Part shown: positions 1 to 12,869 of the stretch, in pieces
How positions within the stretch are numbered: the stretch's first letter is position 1
Layout of the letters: every line of letters starts with the position of its first letter
Assembly (NCBI GenBank): GCA_009823505.1
Contig: VZQC01008071.1
Coordinates: 554,550-618,549, forward strand
DNA from: Rhizomys pruinosus
Taxonomy: Eukaryota; Chordata; Mammalia; Rodentia; Spalacidae
DNA: 64,000 bases
Direction of reading: 5' to 3'
Program-made: the position numbers and the translations under genes
Notes under the pieces: generated by a model
What the model was told of the DNA's origin: nothing
What the model saw: only the letters and a program-made list of their open reading frames with translations
The model's database searches: none

Positions 1-173
1 ATGCAGGTCTATGCACCTGTGTCGTGCAATGCTGTGGAGGTCAGAAGAGGTTGTCAGATTCCCCTGGAACTGGAGTTCTCCTGGAATTGGAGTTACAGAC
101 GGTTCTCAGCCGCCATGTGGGTGCTGGGGATAGAACCCGGGTCCTCTGCAAGAGCAGTCGGTGCTCTTAACCG
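1..173 (-). mobile_element. B2-like SINE, cut by window start
   Basis: Antisense body with the internal 17-bp duplication (ggaactggagttctcctggaattggag split form); the 5' head is missing at 174, where unrelated DNA begins. Confidence 0.85.
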
Positions 174-262
174 CTATTTTCATAGCGGTTATTTTATATG
201 TTATTTTCATAACATATTCTTCTAGCCTTTCTCATGCAGTTATATTTAAAGTGGATTTCTTG

Positions 263-400
263 CTGGGCCCCAGTGCTTGGGAGTCAGAGGCAGGCGGATC
301 TCTGTGAGTTCAAGGCCAACCTGGTCTACATAGTAAGTTCCAGGACAGCTGGGGCTACAGGGAGACCTTGTCTCAAAAAGACCAAAAATAAATAAATAAA
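263..400 (+). mobile_element. B1 SINE
   Basis: Cagtgcttgggag, gttcaaggccaacctgg and ccaggacagctgggg motifs with an aaataaataaa tail. Confidence 0.85.
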
Positions 401-429
401 GTGATTTCTTACAATGAAGCCTTTTACAT

Positions 430-641
430 TTTTTTTACTTATTATTTTTATTTTATATGTATGAGTGTTTTCTCTGCATGTAAGTGCATCGCATGTGTGA
501 AGAAGCCAGAAGAAGGTATCAGATCCCCTGGAACTGGAGTTATGGGTGGTTGTTAGCTGCTATGTGGGTGCTGAGAATCAAGCCTGGGTCTTCTACAAGA
601 ACAGCCAAGGCTCTTAATCACTGAGCCATCTCTCCAGCCCC
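430..641 (-). mobile_element. B2/B3-type SINE
   Basis: Ends ccatctctccagcccc (antisense head); diverged body with cctggaactggagttatggg. Confidence 0.85.
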
Positions 642-1374
642 CAGTGAGGCCTTTTTTATTATTAAATTTGATAACTGCTATATTTTGATGATTATACTTA
701 GAACCTTTGTTTAATGTAAATATTGATATACTTGGACTTAGCGTTCCTGATCTCTTGTTTCCTTTGGTTCCCTCACAGTTCTCACTATTATCTCCCGTCC
801 CCTAACATCTCAACTGTTTGAATATCTGCTAGTATTCCATCTATTCCATTAATATTATATTATCTTTGGGTTTTTTTTTCACTTGTTGATCTAGGGATTA
901 CAATAAATACTTAGCTATCTATACTCTCTTTATCCTACTGTAACAATATAAATGGAATATAAAAATGCTAACATCATACAGTTTCTCTTCTATGTTCCCC
1001 TCAGTTTTGTAGTCATCTGGTGTATACAGTAAATATATACACTGAAAACCCAGTTAGATAGTGTTTTTTATATTACCTTTCATATACTGAGAAACTTCCT
1101 ACTATACTTAGCTAGGATTTACCATTCCAGTAGTTCACATAAGTGAAGAGCCTTGCACCCCTGAAAATGCCCGGCTGCCTGTGTGGGCCTCAGCTCTGTC
1201 AACAACGCCTCATCTTCAGTTACCCTGCATTCCTCAGTTACCCTGCATTCCTCTTTACTTTCACAGACCTTACCCTTCTCCTTTCAGTTTCAGAACACCT
1301 TGCTTCTTGCCTAATTGATAAGACAAGACTTCAACAGAAACTCAAATTCTATCATATTTGTCTGTGTATGCTGT

Positions 1375-1720
1375 ATATGTTCATCGCATGTGTACATGTG
1401 TGTGGTGTATGTGTTCATTGTGTGTACACATGTGTGTGGAGGCCAGAGTTTGAAATCAGGTGTTTTGGGAGGTTGCTCTTGTCCTTGTTATTTTAGGCAG
1501 GGTGTCTCCCTGAACCTGGAGCTCACAGATTTGGCTAGACTGACAGGCCAGTCAGCTCTGGGGGGGCTCTGCCTGGCTCTACCTGCACCCCTCAGTCCAG
1601 TACTAAGGTTACAGATGCATGCTGCACACTTGGCTTTCTTATGGTGCTGGGGATCTGAATTAGGTCATGCCTACGTGCCAAGTACTTTATGGAGTGGGCC
1701 GTCTCCTCAGCTCTCCTTAC
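1375..1720 (-). mobile_element. B4-type composite SINE
   Basis: Antisense B1-like part (ctgaacctggagctcacagattt) joined to a tRNA-like part (tggtgctggggatctgaa), the B4 arrangement. Confidence 0.65.
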
Positions 1721-2799
1721 TATCACATTAAAGCAACCTGTGCCCACATCCACCCACTTTTCCACAGCTAACTGACCTAAAGGCTGTGTGCCAGTTAAGT
1801 GGTTCTACAACAACACTGGATGTAGTTAGGGATCACTTCCTAAGAAGTGCACTGGTCCCAAAAACCCTAAAGTTGGTAGTATTTGAGAAAAAATTAAATT
1901 CCTCACCAGTACCAACCTCCCCCCATCAAGTATTTTTGCAAATTCTATCTGCTTATTGGATTGTACCATGCCCCCTGAAATTTACACCATCAGTCTGATC
2001 CAGATGGCTAACAGACACTTGAAACTGACAGTCACAATCTGAGGAAAATTTGGTATTAAACCATGCATTGCATGGTGCTATTTACCAGTGACTAGGAATT
2101 TATTTAAAAAAAAATAATAAATTTGAAACCTTTAATATGCCTCACAGAAAACTGTCTGGTTCAGAAAGCAGCACAAGAAAAACTGACTCAAGAACAAAAT
2201 ACAGAAACGTAAAAGAGCATGGCGTCAACATAACCCCCCCAAAATTTTACCATATATTTTGAACAGCACTTTCTCACTTTAATTATTCAGTCAATACGAT
2301 AGAACACTAATGATGCACCCTCTGTGATTCTGACAGTATAATGGAATCCAGGGACAAGACCCACAAGGCTATTTGCTCTTGGACTTTACATTCGAGGAAG
2401 AATAGACACGGAACCTGTAAGTGAGGATGACGCAGTTTAAGGAAACAGCAGGGTGGTATGACAAAGAAGAGTGGATTTCAACTCTGCTAGTCAGCTGGAG
2501 ATTAAGGGAAGCCCCAAGGACACCAAGGACTTACTGCATAGCAGAGGACTGGCGAGCAAGATTTACCATTCCATTTGTCACATGACATTACCACTAAGGA
2601 TGCAAGGCAGAGGCCAGGAAAAAGGCAACAGGCCTGGCATTTGGAGATGAAAAAAAAATTACAAACCAAACAACCCCATGGCTAGAATATAATGGAAATA
2701 AATTATAGATGATTACAGAAAGGCAGGGAGCAATCAAGACAAGGTATGAACATGCTCTCAGTCTTTAATGAGTGTGAATAAATAACTCCAAGTGACAGC
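1721..2799. other. Intergenic, no recognisable feature
   Basis: AT-rich unique-looking DNA; no exon, SINE or conserved motif recognised. Confidence 0.5.
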
Positions 2800-2800
2800 A

Positions 2801-2928
2801 AACAAGTGGTGGCGCATGCCTTTAATCCCAGCATTTGGGAGGCAGAGGCAGGTGGGTCTCTGTGGGTTCAAGGCCAGTCTGGTCTACCTAGTGAGTTCCA
2901 GGACAGCTGGGGCTACAGGGATATATAC

Positions 2929-2971
<43 letters not shown>
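2801..2971 (+). mobile_element. B1 SINE with (TA)n tail
   Basis: B1 body to about 2920 followed by a TA microsatellite (2921-2971) grown from its tail. Confidence 0.85.
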
Positions 2972-2974
<3 letters not shown>

Positions 2975-3884
2975 TTGTGCTGCAATGTTAAGCAAGCTAT
3001 GTTCTGTGATGTAGCAAATCTTTTATTATAAACATAAAGAGGGATGCATTTTTCTCCTGGAGAATTACTATCCTTCAACCCTGAATAAAGTATTAAGGAA
3101 ATATTTAAAGGAGTTGCTGTTTGGATTTCCCTTTGTATTCTAGTACTTGCATTATGGACCAGACATCACCTCTGACCTCTGACCCTCAGCTCTGCTCACC
3201 AGAGCTCTCACAGCTGTGCCACATAAGAAAAATCACCCCCAACCCCAGGAGTACAGTCTCCACAGGACACAAGTTAGGCAGGAAAAAAAAAGTCCATTTC
3301 AGTTCTTCAACACCCAGCACCTTACACACTACCCTTTCTGATGACCAACTACCTCATGGGAAACATTAGTCTGTCAGTCTAGCCTTTTCTCCTGTAACTT
3401 CTAATACTGCTTATGGGTAAAATATGCACATGTCAAAACCTGCCCCAAAGTATGCTTTTCCTCTGGAGAGCAGCTAAGCATATGCTCTCTGTGTCTATTA
3501 TTACCAAAACTCAAAGCCTCACGCCGAATGTTTGGTTAACTGGAAAAATGGTAATAGTTCGAGGGGTCTCGGAGCTATTAGAAACTACTCCTATTTGCTA
3601 AGGTAGGTTTTAAATGTATACACCTCTTTATTTGTAATCTATGCTCTACTTCCAGTGGGTGTGAGATTTATCACAGTTTGAGCATGAATTCTTGGATCAT
3701 CTAGAACTCCGACTACCGTATCTCAATCTTGGCATTACAGCTAATTATCTTGCCAAAAATAATGATGCAAAAACTGGCAGAGATGCTGATTTGTCTGTCA
3801 AAAAATATCTTAGGATAATATAATATTTTAAAATTTCCTAGTCAGCACTTAAAACTTCTACTTCTAAGCAGACTAGGTAGCGTA

Positions 3885-4008
3885 AGGTGGGCTGGTGACC
3901 TGGGCTTACAGGCTCAGCTACTCAGAAGGCTGAAGCCCGGGGATGCCATCAGTCTAAGGGTTTGAGGCCAACCAGTCAACATGAGATATGAGACCACATC
4001 TTTACATC

Positions 4009-4010
<2 letters not shown>
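3885..4010 (+). mobile_element. Diverged B1-like SINE
   Basis: Weak B1 resemblance (cagctactcagaaggctgaag, tttgaggccaacc), followed by CA repeat. Confidence 0.45.
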
Positions 4011-4011
<1 letters not shown>

Positions 4012-4053
<42 letters not shown>

Positions 4054-4063
4054 GGGGGGGGGG
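4012..4063. repeat. (CA)n followed by G12
   Basis: CA run 4012-4051 passes directly into twelve Gs. Confidence 0.95.
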
Positions 4064-4258
4064 AGCTTGGGAAATGGCTCAGTGGTAAGGAGTGCATATT
4101 GCTGTTGCAGAGAATTTGAGTTCAGTTCCCAGATCACAACTGTTTTTAACTCTAGCTCCAGGGGATCTGACATCCTCTTCTGGCCTCTGCAGACACTAGC
4201 ATTTGTGTGCACATCTCCACACACAGATACATATGTCCATATAAATTGAAAAATAAAG
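4064..4258 (+). mobile_element. B2/B3-type SINE
   Basis: Gaaatggctcagtgg head and tctagctccaggggatctgac body. Confidence 0.8.
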
Positions 4259-4431
4259 TTAAATATTTTTAAATACCCACAAAACCCCCAACCCCAGATA
4301 TTTTAATAACAGCAAACAGCCAACTTTTTACTACACATTTACATTAATGAGTTGCAAAATTATGATAAGGTATATTCCCTTATATAGGATACCTTTCAAT
4401 TTTTTATTACATTAAAATTGTACTTAGTGGG

Positions 4432-4578
4432 TAGAAGAGCGCACATGCCACAATGCATCTGTGAGGTCAGAGGTCAACTTGCAGGAGTCAGTTTTCCTTC
4501 CCATCATATAGGAACAAGGGACTAATTCAGATCATCAGCCTCGGCAGCAAGTGCTTTTACTCACTGAGCAATCTTGCT
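4432..4578 (-). mobile_element. B3-type SINE
   Basis: Gtgaggtcagaggtcaacttg and cactgagcaatcttgc antisense motifs. Confidence 0.7.
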
Positions 4579-4591
4579 TATCGTACTAAGG

Positions 4592-4732
4592 ATATTTCTT
4601 TTTCTGAGACAGAGTCTCCCTGTAGCCCCAGCTGGCTTGGAACTCTTCATGCACACAAGGCTGGCCTCCATCTCACAGAGATCTGCCTGTCTCTGCCTCT
4701 CAAAGTGCTGGGATTAAAAGTGTGCACCACTT
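4592..4732 (-). mobile_element. B1 SINE, antisense
   Basis: Tctccctgtagccccagctgg to agtgctgggattaaaagtg. Confidence 0.85.
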
Positions 4733-4995
4733 TTAATGTGTGGGTATTGAGGATATTTTAATTAATTTTAAAATAATTCTGTCAACAATGCATGAATTGT
4801 AATAGCAGTGAAAATTATCTGCTCCTTCTCCCAAAGCTAAAATAAAATATTCACATAAGAGTCTGTAACAATTTTCATCAAATTAAATACTCGCACATGG
4901 CTTGTGCTTTCAGACTGCCTGAAGTAATATGTCAAATGAAAGTAAGTTTTTACATACCTATTAAGAAAAAATAGAGCATTTAGGCCTCAGAGGTA

Positions 4996-5145
4996 ACCTG
5001 TGGCTGTGCATGATGGGAAATTCCTGTAATCCCAGCACTCTATAGCTAAACCAGGTGGGCTGAGAATTTGAAGCCAGCCTGGGATACATTAGGGAAGTTC
5101 AAGACCAGGGTAGGCTACCTATCAAGGCCCCATCTCAAAAAAGCT
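4996..5145 (+). mobile_element. B1 SINE with internal insertion
   Basis: Cctgtaatcccagcactct and gaagccagcctgggatacat with extra bases in the 3' half. Confidence 0.65.
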
Positions 5146-5288
5146 ACGACCTTTCAGATAAATATTACAGCTCATTTGCTTCTAACAAAGAGTTTCATGT
5201 AGTTCTTCCTCAGCCATTTTTTCAGATTGACTCTTCTCGGCCGTCAGTGATTTAGTCCTCTCACATTTCACAGATAAGAAGGTACCTT

Positions 5289-5604
5289 GGGGCTGCAGAG
5301 ATGGCTCAGCCAGTAAGAGCACTGGCTGCTCTTGAAAAGAATCTGAGTTTAGTTCCCAGCACCCCCATGGTAGCTAACAACTGATGATTTGTCTTTATAC
5401 ACATAGATTAATGCAACTTTCAACTCTCACCAGAGAAACTTCTTCTTGCCGCAGACAGTGATTAACACAGAGAGAGCTATATTGCACCCCTCTCCAAATG
5501 CTCTTCTGACCTCCGCGGCATTGCACGACATGGGTGCACAAACTTGCATGCAGACAGTACATTGATACACATAGGAAATAAATAAAATTAATAAAAAAAA
5601 AAGA
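5289..5604 (+). mobile_element. B2-like SINE head and tail separated by about 100 bp of foreign DNA
   Basis: Head 5289-5395 is an old-type copy (gagatggctcagccag). Tail 5497-5604 is young-type (gacctccgcggcattgcacg, gcatgcagacagtac). The middle is not B2, so two different copies may be joined. Confidence 0.75.
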
Positions 5605-6477
5605 GCCAGGGGTGAGTGATGGATACAAGGGAACAGTGTTTTCTAGACACAACAAGGCAGTTGAACATATGAAAGTAGTAGTGACAGCGTGCACAAGACC
5701 TGCACAAGCAGAAGCCAGACAAAAATCCCAGCACAGAAGGGGATGGTGGGCACAGGCTCCACCTCTGGCCGAGGAACTTTGGTTGCTGGGTGAGGTGGAG
5801 TCAATTTTCTTTAAGGTGTGCTACTGAGTCGGTTGACTCCACTTGAGTCTGGACCCACACCCGTGAGTATGTGGAGAACATAAATTGGGCTCAGTAGGCC
5901 TTAAAAGCTACAAGGAGAATAACAAGGTAGGGGTGTATCTGAGAGGAGATGAAGAAGGGAGGGCCTCTGGATATGCTCAAAATACAGTGTCCGAAACTTT
6001 CAAAGAATAATACAATAAATTTCAAGTTTTTTTATAAAAATAATAGTAAGAGTAGTCTAATTTTAGAAAATATTGATTGTTATTCAGAGCTCCCCTAACC
6101 AAAAAATAAGTAGGCTTTTCTTTTTAAGTAGCCTATCTCTTTATATAAAAGGCCATTTATATTAAAAGTAAATGGCTTTTTGCTTTTATTTTTGTTGAAG
6201 CAGGATATTACTATATAGTCCAGATCAGCTAGCAGCCTGAAGTGTTCACACACAGAATGTTCTGCCTGCATTGGATCTTCAAGGTTTTTTAAATACCACA
6301 TCACAAATGGGATGAGAGGAGAAGGGGAGGAAAGTGAAGAGAGAAAAAGACAGAGGAGAGGAGGAAGGGCAGAAGGAGAGGAAGAGGTTCCAGAGAAATT
6401 TGCTTTTTAGTTTGGGAGGCTAGACTGCCCAAGGCTGAAGGACTTACATGCCCTTTTTAATAAAAACTTCCATCAAG

Positions 6478-6668
6478 ATTTTTAATTATGTGTATGTCTA
6501 TGTGTGTATCTATCTGTGCACATGATTGAGTACCTAAGGAGGCCAGAAGAGGGTATTGTATCCCCTGGAGCTGTAGTTACAGGTGGTTGTGAGCTGCCCA
6601 ATGTGAGTGCTGGGAACCAAACTGTAAGAGGAGCAAGTTCTCTCAGCCTCTGAGCCATCTCTCCCTCT
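6478..6668 (-). mobile_element. B2-type SINE
   Basis: Aggaggccagaagagggtatt and ctgagccatctctccctctc. Confidence 0.8.
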
Positions 6669-7154
6669 CTTAAAGGGCATGTTGCTGTTTCATAGAGGAA
6701 GGTGGAAGGACAACAGAGTGCAAGCAGGAGAGAGCAAGAGACAGCCGGCCAAGCTCACTTTTATAACTTACTGTAAACCTGCTGGGGCAGTAGCCTACCC
6801 ATTCCCAGGATAACAACTATCTATTCATGAAGGCAGAGCCCTCATGACCTAGTCACCACCTAGGCCTCTCCTAACACTTTTGCACTGAGGGTTAAGTCTA
6901 CCCTTGTGTTCACGAACTTTGGGAGATATATTCAACCCTTCTTTGCTGCCCTAGGAAAGACAAGCTATGATTCTGTTGAGCCCAGGAGGAGGAGGAGTCT
7001 GGGCCAAGCGCTCACACATACACGGCTGTATGTGCATTTGATTCTCAAGGGTTTTTTTTTTTTTCACTGTATTAGTGCTGTGAATCATTTCCAGTGCTAC
7101 CCAGAGTTTCACAGCAGCAAAGAGGTTTTCTCTGCTTGGGCAAAGTTTCTCGAT

Positions 7155-7302
7155 TTTTTTTTTTTTTTTTTTTTTTTTNGTCTCTCTGTAGCCCCAGCTG
7201 TCCTGGAACTCACTCTGTAGACCAGGCTGGCCTTGAATACACAAAGATCCACCTGCCCCTTCCAAGTGCTATGATTAAAGGCTTGTGCCACCACACCCGG
7301 CT
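7155..7302 (-). mobile_element. B1 SINE, antisense
   Basis: Poly-T with N, then gtagccccagctgtcctgg to ccaccacacccggc. Confidence 0.9.
7179..7179. other. Single N at the end of a poly-T tract
   Basis: The N sits where the poly-T (antisense tail) of the B1 at 7155-7302 meets the element body; homopolymer length was probably unresolved. Confidence 0.8.
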
Positions 7303-7309
7303 TCTCTTT

Positions 7310-7360
<51 letters not shown>

Positions 7361-7576
7361 TTTGTATGAAAGTATTTCTGCATGTAGGTTTGTGCACCCG
7401 TGTCATGCAATGCTGTGGAGGTCAGAAGAGGGTGTTGGATTCCCCTGGAACTGGAGTTCTCCTGGAATTGGAGTTACAGACAGATCTCAGCCACCATGTG
7501 GGTGCTGGGGATTGAACCTGAGTCCTCTGCAAGAGCAGTCAGTGTTCTTAACCGCTAGGCCATCTCTCCAGCCCCT
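7303..7576 (-). mobile_element. B2-like SINE with (TTTA)n tail
   Basis: Tail repeat 7307-7363 and body with the internal 17-bp duplication; ends ccatctctccagcccc. Adjoins the B1 directly. Confidence 0.92.
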
Positions 7577-8143
7577 TCTCTATGCTTTTTAAGTCATTAG
7601 GAGATATTACATCTAATTTTGTCAAGCACATTTAAAAATAGCTATTAACTGCACCTTTTCTTAGTAATAAGCATTCCAAATGTTCCAGTGAGAGGAACCA
7701 CCATACTTTTCTCAGATAAATTCACCATGCTCATGCTGCTGGCATGAAGCACGGAGCTGTCACGGGTGGCTTCACACTTGCTTCCAGCAAATTTTGGGTG
7801 TCAAAGTTCTCCATAAAGTCAGCCAACCTTTTTTCTTTCAGTACTAATACTGAAATGAGGACATTTCTACGCACAAATATAAGTAAAGTCTTCTCAGTGA
7901 TAGAGGGAAAAGCAGCCATTGATTTTCATCATATTCAATCCAGAATATGATATTCAGAAACATATTGTTAACTGGGGTCTCACCCTTCTAGAACTGTTCA
8001 TATGCTATTAAACATATTGACCAACCATTCAGCTAGTCATGACGCCTGTACTACCAGCTACTCAGAAGGCTAACTTAGGGAGATCACAAGTTTGAAGCCA
8101 TGCAGGCTATAGAGCAAGTCTTTCTAAAAAACAAAAATTAATT

Positions 8144-8306
8144 TGGGCTGGAGAGATGGCTCAGCAGTTAGGAGCACTGGTTGTTCTCGCAGAGGACCAA
8201 TCCAACACCCTCTTCTGACCTCCATGGGCATTGTATGACACCGGTGCACCTACCTACATGCAGGCAATACGCTCATACACATAAAATAACAATAATAAAT
8301 AAAATA
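8144..8306 (+). mobile_element. B2-like SINE, internally deleted
   Basis: Head gggctggagagatggctcag goes to gcagaggacc and then directly to aatccaacaccctcttctg, missing the middle. Confidence 0.85.
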
Positions 8307-8325
8307 GTTTTTAAAAACCAATTAA

Positions 8326-8467
8326 GCCAGGCGTGGTGGCACATGCTTTTAATCCTAGCACTTGGGAGGCAGAGGCAAATGGATCTCTGTGAGTTCAAGG
8401 CCAGACTGGTCTACAGAGCGAGTTCCAGGACAGCTGGGGCTACAGGGAGACCCTGACTCGAAAAGAC

Positions 8468-8519
<52 letters not shown>
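8326..8519 (+). mobile_element. B1 SINE with (CA)n tail
   Basis: Full B1 to about 8467 followed by a CA microsatellite. Confidence 0.9.
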
Positions 8520-8521
<2 letters not shown>

Positions 8522-8559
8522 TAAGCAATCAGTCAAAAGCTGATATTTTCTCTTGATAA

Positions 8560-8745
8560 CAGAGATAGGCTCTCCTGAAGCTCAGACTTGCCTCAAATTC
8601 ACTGTGAAGCCAAGGATGACCTTGAACTTCCTTTCTTCCTCTTCTACTTCCCAAGTGCTGGGATTCCAGGCATTCACCACAATGCCTGCTTTTGTGAGGG
8701 CTGGAGACAACCACTCTACCAACTCAGCCACATCCCAGCCAAGCT
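8560..8745 (-). mobile_element. B4-type SINE
   Basis: Diverged antisense B1 part (cccaagtgctgggattccagg) followed by tRNA-like part (ctctaccaactcagcca). Confidence 0.55.
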
Positions 8746-8873
8746 AGGGACATCTTTGATGGGGACAGAGGTTAGATGCAAGTGTGTCTACTCACTGACC
8801 CAGTCACGCTGTTCCTGGTACTGATGAAGGCTGAAGGTTTTCAGATGTTGAGTATTTAGTTAACTTGTCAAAA

Positions 8874-9069
8874 ACTGGGAGATGGCTCAGAGGTTAAGAG
8901 CACTGGCTGCTCTTACAGAGCACCCAGCCACAGTTCCTGGTGTCTAAAAACCGTCCTTAAATCCAGTTCCGGGAATTTGATGCCACCCTCTGGTCTCTGC
9001 AGGCACTGCATGTATGGGTGTACTTACATACATGCAGGCAAAACACCCAAACACATAAAATAAAATTTA
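8874..9069 (+). mobile_element. B2-type SINE
   Basis: Gggagatggctcagaggttaa to aacacccaaacacataaaat. Confidence 0.85.
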
Positions 9070-9075
9070 AAAAAG

Positions 9076-9232
9076 TTTTTTTTGGTCTTTTTTGAGGGTC
9101 TCCCTTTAGCCCCAGCTGTCCTGGAACTCACTATGTAGACCAGGCTGGCCTTGAACTCACAGAGATCCACCTGCCTCTGCCTCCTGAGTCCTGGGATGAA
9201 AGGCTTGCACCACCACCCTGGGTGTTATTTTT
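9076..9232 (-). mobile_element. B1 SINE, antisense
   Basis: Ttagccccagctgtcctgg to gcctcctgagtcctggg. Confidence 0.88.
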
Positions 9233-9815
9233 TTTTTAAAAAAACTGGGAAATGTTAATTTAATTTGAAAACCAAAATCATTTTTAACATTTTTTTCAAT
9301 TAGATAACATCCCCTAAGGACAAAAATTAATTTGAGTATATTTATATTTTTTGAAAAATTTTTGGAAATTTGGTGGGGGAATTTATGATTGTTATAATTT
9401 AGATTTAGTAGAGTGCTATTGATTCTTCACAGGCAGCAAGCAAGTAGACAGGACTGGGACAATTACACAGAACAAAGAATTGTCCCCATCACTTTGAATT
9501 CCTGACACAGGAGGGAAAACCTTGTTCATAATTACATAAGCCTATGTTCTAACTCCAGATCACATATAAACATAGCATAGTCTTGCATAGGTGTGATATG
9601 GACTGAATTTTTTCAGAAATGCAAAGTTTGGAACTTTGTCCAGAGTTTAACATTTTAGAAAACTGCACTATGGAAAGAAGTAGCGTGTTGGATGTTTTTC
9701 AATACAACACACTTTGCTCGGTTTGCCTGCATCGTTGCCTCGCTCACCTGCTTCTGTTTATATCTTATTTTGAGCACTTCCAAAGCTCAGCATTTACAGC
9801 GTTAAGTACCCGATG

Positions 9816-10047
9816 TTGAGGCTATGAAGATGACTCAGCAGGCAATGTGCTTGCCATGTAAGCTTGAGAACATGGGTCTCTCACACTCATATAAATGTTG
9901 GTGAGCAGGGCAGCCCCTTCTGATCCCATGGTCTGGGTGAGAGACGCTGCATGAATATATAAGGTGCCTCCACATGCAAGCACACACACGTGCATGGGCA
10001 CCAACACACATGCAAACACACACACCACACATGCATACACATGCAAA
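9816..10047 (+). mobile_element. B4/B3-type SINE
   Basis: Agatgactcagcaggcaatgt head and cacatgcaagcacacacacg 3' part. Confidence 0.55.
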
Positions 10048-10082
10048 AAATCCAATATTGTAATTATTAAGTCATTTTCCTT

Positions 10083-10430
10083 TATTGTTGAGATGATTGA
10101 TTTTCACTATCAATCTGATTGACTGGCTTTAGGAAAATCTAGGTATTAGTGAGGTACAACTCTGGGTTTATCTACGAGGATGTTTCCAGAAAGGATGAAT
10201 GGATGGGAGAAGACCTACCCTAAACGGGTGCAGCATGATCTCATTGAACAGGAGCCCAAACAGAACAAGAAAGAGAAAGAGCCCAGCACCACATCTCTAT
10301 TCCTGGCCACTGTGATGTGAGTAGATTTCCTCTGCCATGACCTTCCTACCATGGTGGACTGTTACCTCCAAAATCATAAACTATATGAATCCTTTTAACT
10401 TTTTTCTGTCAGTTACCCTGGTCCCAGAGA
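10083..10430. mobile_element. Old interspersed repeat, family not named
   Basis: Recurrent-type phrases (tctgggtttatctacgagg atgtttccag; ctctgccatgacc; cctccaaaatcataaac) typical of an old dispersed mammalian element. I cannot assign the family. Confidence 0.35.
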
Positions 10431-11093
10431 TGAAAAACAACTATACAAATACTCAATATAAGGCATCATATTGTCTTTTTATAATCTATGTACAAATAAG
10501 TTATATTTATTTTCAGAATAATTAAGTAGATGCTACAAATATTTATTTGAAAAAAAAGGTTTCTAATTCAATGGGATGAAGGACTACTGTCTTATAAACT
10601 TGAGTTCTTTAAAAATAAAGATTTGATTTAGTATAACATAAATGTTGAAAAGCATGATTAAACTAAATCATAAAAACATGCAGAAAACGCTGCATGTTTA
10701 GGATAAAATAATTTATCAGTAAGCCTTCATTATATTCTTAGAGCTTGATTATGCTGAATCACAAAGAGGTGTAATCTATGTCTATCTGCCTTCATGGAAT
10801 TCACAGGATATAAAGGAAACAACAGCAAAAACAATCAAAGAACTAGGCAAAATAGCATAGTTACCTTCTAAACATTTGTGGGGGAAAAATCTTCACAATT
10901 CTTAGGTAGTCAGGAAAGGCAGACAAAGTTCACTTTCAGTTGTGTGTTCCAGAAACTAACAGCATCAGCAAAGTATGCTCACAGAACAAAGAGTGGACTA
11001 GCTAAAGAGTAGGAGAAAGAGTGAAGTTAAGATACTGGAGGAAACCAGTGAGACATGATGATGGAAATTTTGAAGGGCACAGCATCCTGAATT
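10431..11093. other. Intergenic, nothing recognised
   Basis: AT-rich sequence without exon-like or repeat signatures I can name. Confidence 0.5.
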
Positions 11094-11107
11094 TAAAATA
11101 ATGGATG

Positions 11108-11340
11108 AGGGGCTGGAGAGATAGCGTAGTGGTTAAGAGCGCTGATTGCTCTTGCAGAGGACCCGGGTTCGATCCCCAGCACACACATGGCGGCTTAGAA
11201 CCGTCTGTAACTCCAATTCCAGGAGAACTCCAGCTCCAGGGGAATCCGATACCTCTTCTGACCTCCGCGGCATTGCACGGCACGGGTGCACAGACCTACA
11301 CGCAGACAGTACATTCATACACATAAAAAATAAATAAAAT
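11108..11340 (+). mobile_element. B2-like SINE, 14-bp TSD
   Basis: TSD aaaataatggatga at 11094-11107 and 11341-11354. Body has the internal 17-bp duplication and B box ggttcgatccc. Confidence 0.94.
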
Positions 11341-11559
11341 AAAATAATGGATGAAATAAAGCCTGTATAGACTCCCAGAGAAAGAGGTCAAGGTGAAATA
11401 TTCGGATGAAGACTGGTAGTTATGCGTCCTTACACAGAAGACAGACCTAAAGGACTGCAGATCTTTTGTATTTGAGACAGGGAGCATGCTGTACAAAGGT
11501 GAGTTTTAAATGTGATAGATGGAGACAGAATCTGAATAGAGAGCTTTAAAAGGCAACAT

Positions 11560-11806
11560 GGGGCTGGAGAGACGTCCTAGCGGTTAAGAGCGCCGACCGC
11601 TCTTGCAGAGGACCGGGTTCGATCCCCAGCACCCACATGGCGGCCGAGAACCGTCTGAGACTCCAGTTCTAGGAGAACTCCAGTTCCAGGGGAATCTGAG
11701 ACCCTCTTCTGACCTCCGCGGCATTGCATGACACGGGTGCACAGACCTGCATGCAGAGAGTACATTGATACACATACAGAAATAAATAAAATTAAATAAA
11801 TAAATA
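11560..11806 (+). mobile_element. B2-like SINE
   Basis: Internal duplication present; flanks aaaaggcaacat and aaaagccaacat form a TSD with one mismatch. Confidence 0.92.
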
Positions 11807-11819
11807 AAAGCCAACATAA

Positions 11820-12825
11820 AGGTGATGGTTGAATCTCTCACCACCAGAAGGAATGAGCTCATGGGGAAAATGAATACGGAGAAGGGGAAGGTGGGAGACA
11901 AGGCCTTGGGCAACACCCACAGGTTAGAAGGGCAGAAGAGCCAGCCAGCAGCCACAGAAAATGAATGCTACTTACTTAGTCAGATGATAAAACATGAAAA
12001 GCTTTTTTTACCAGTTTGGTGGCGGACAGTAAAAAATAAACCAATTATTTAAGGCTTAAGAAAGTTTTAGACCACCGAGTCATGATAGATAGTTCACTAA
12101 CATTTTACAAGAGAATTTCCTAAACTTTTGGGTTACCATCAGAGATCCAGCCCTATAAGAAAGTACCATGTACATCTTTCCACTTGGAGGCTTATTCTAA
12201 CAGAAGGACATTCTGGTTATAGAAAACTGATCTACAGACGAGTCAACTGACTCAGAGATGCTATTATAAACTTTCAGAAAATAGCAGTAGCAGAATGAGC
12301 TGTAAGCCGCCATCAATCACTACAGAAAGTTGCATCATTGAAAGAACTACTCTGACTCAATCTAACAAATTGCCTGAAGGCCAGTTCTAGCCTAATGTTC
12401 AGATTTAGTTGCATGTAGAGGTAACAGCTGCAGAGATATCTATATTTTTCAAAACTTACCATTTATTATACATGTTCATGTATAAAGTGAAGCTATTTAC
12501 ATCCAGTTTCTCAACCTTATGAACCCATCTCTAGATTGTCTCATTATTTAACTCTGCAGAAATGAATCAATATGCCATCATGACTAAATTGTCTCAATTT
12601 TAAATACTAACTGTTCTTGCCAACTATGAATGTGAAGTCTGTGAGTAGGATAACCCATATGCCAATTTGCTTATTCGTTTATCCTTGCTTCTCAAGGGAG
12701 GGCCATTCCAAGCATTCTCCTTCACTCTCAACATGTGGATGATAAATTCCGTGGCTCCGTATCAATGAAGCCACATACCACACAAGACTTTGTAAACTAG
12801 CCTACTCAAATTTCAGAAATAGCCA
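11820..12825. other. Intergenic, nothing recognised
   Basis: Unique-looking sequence; no gene-like frame with splice signals, no SINE. Confidence 0.5.
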
Positions 12826-12869
12826 TCATAGTCTCTGCATATTCATTATAGTTACTACTAGCTGGGAGA

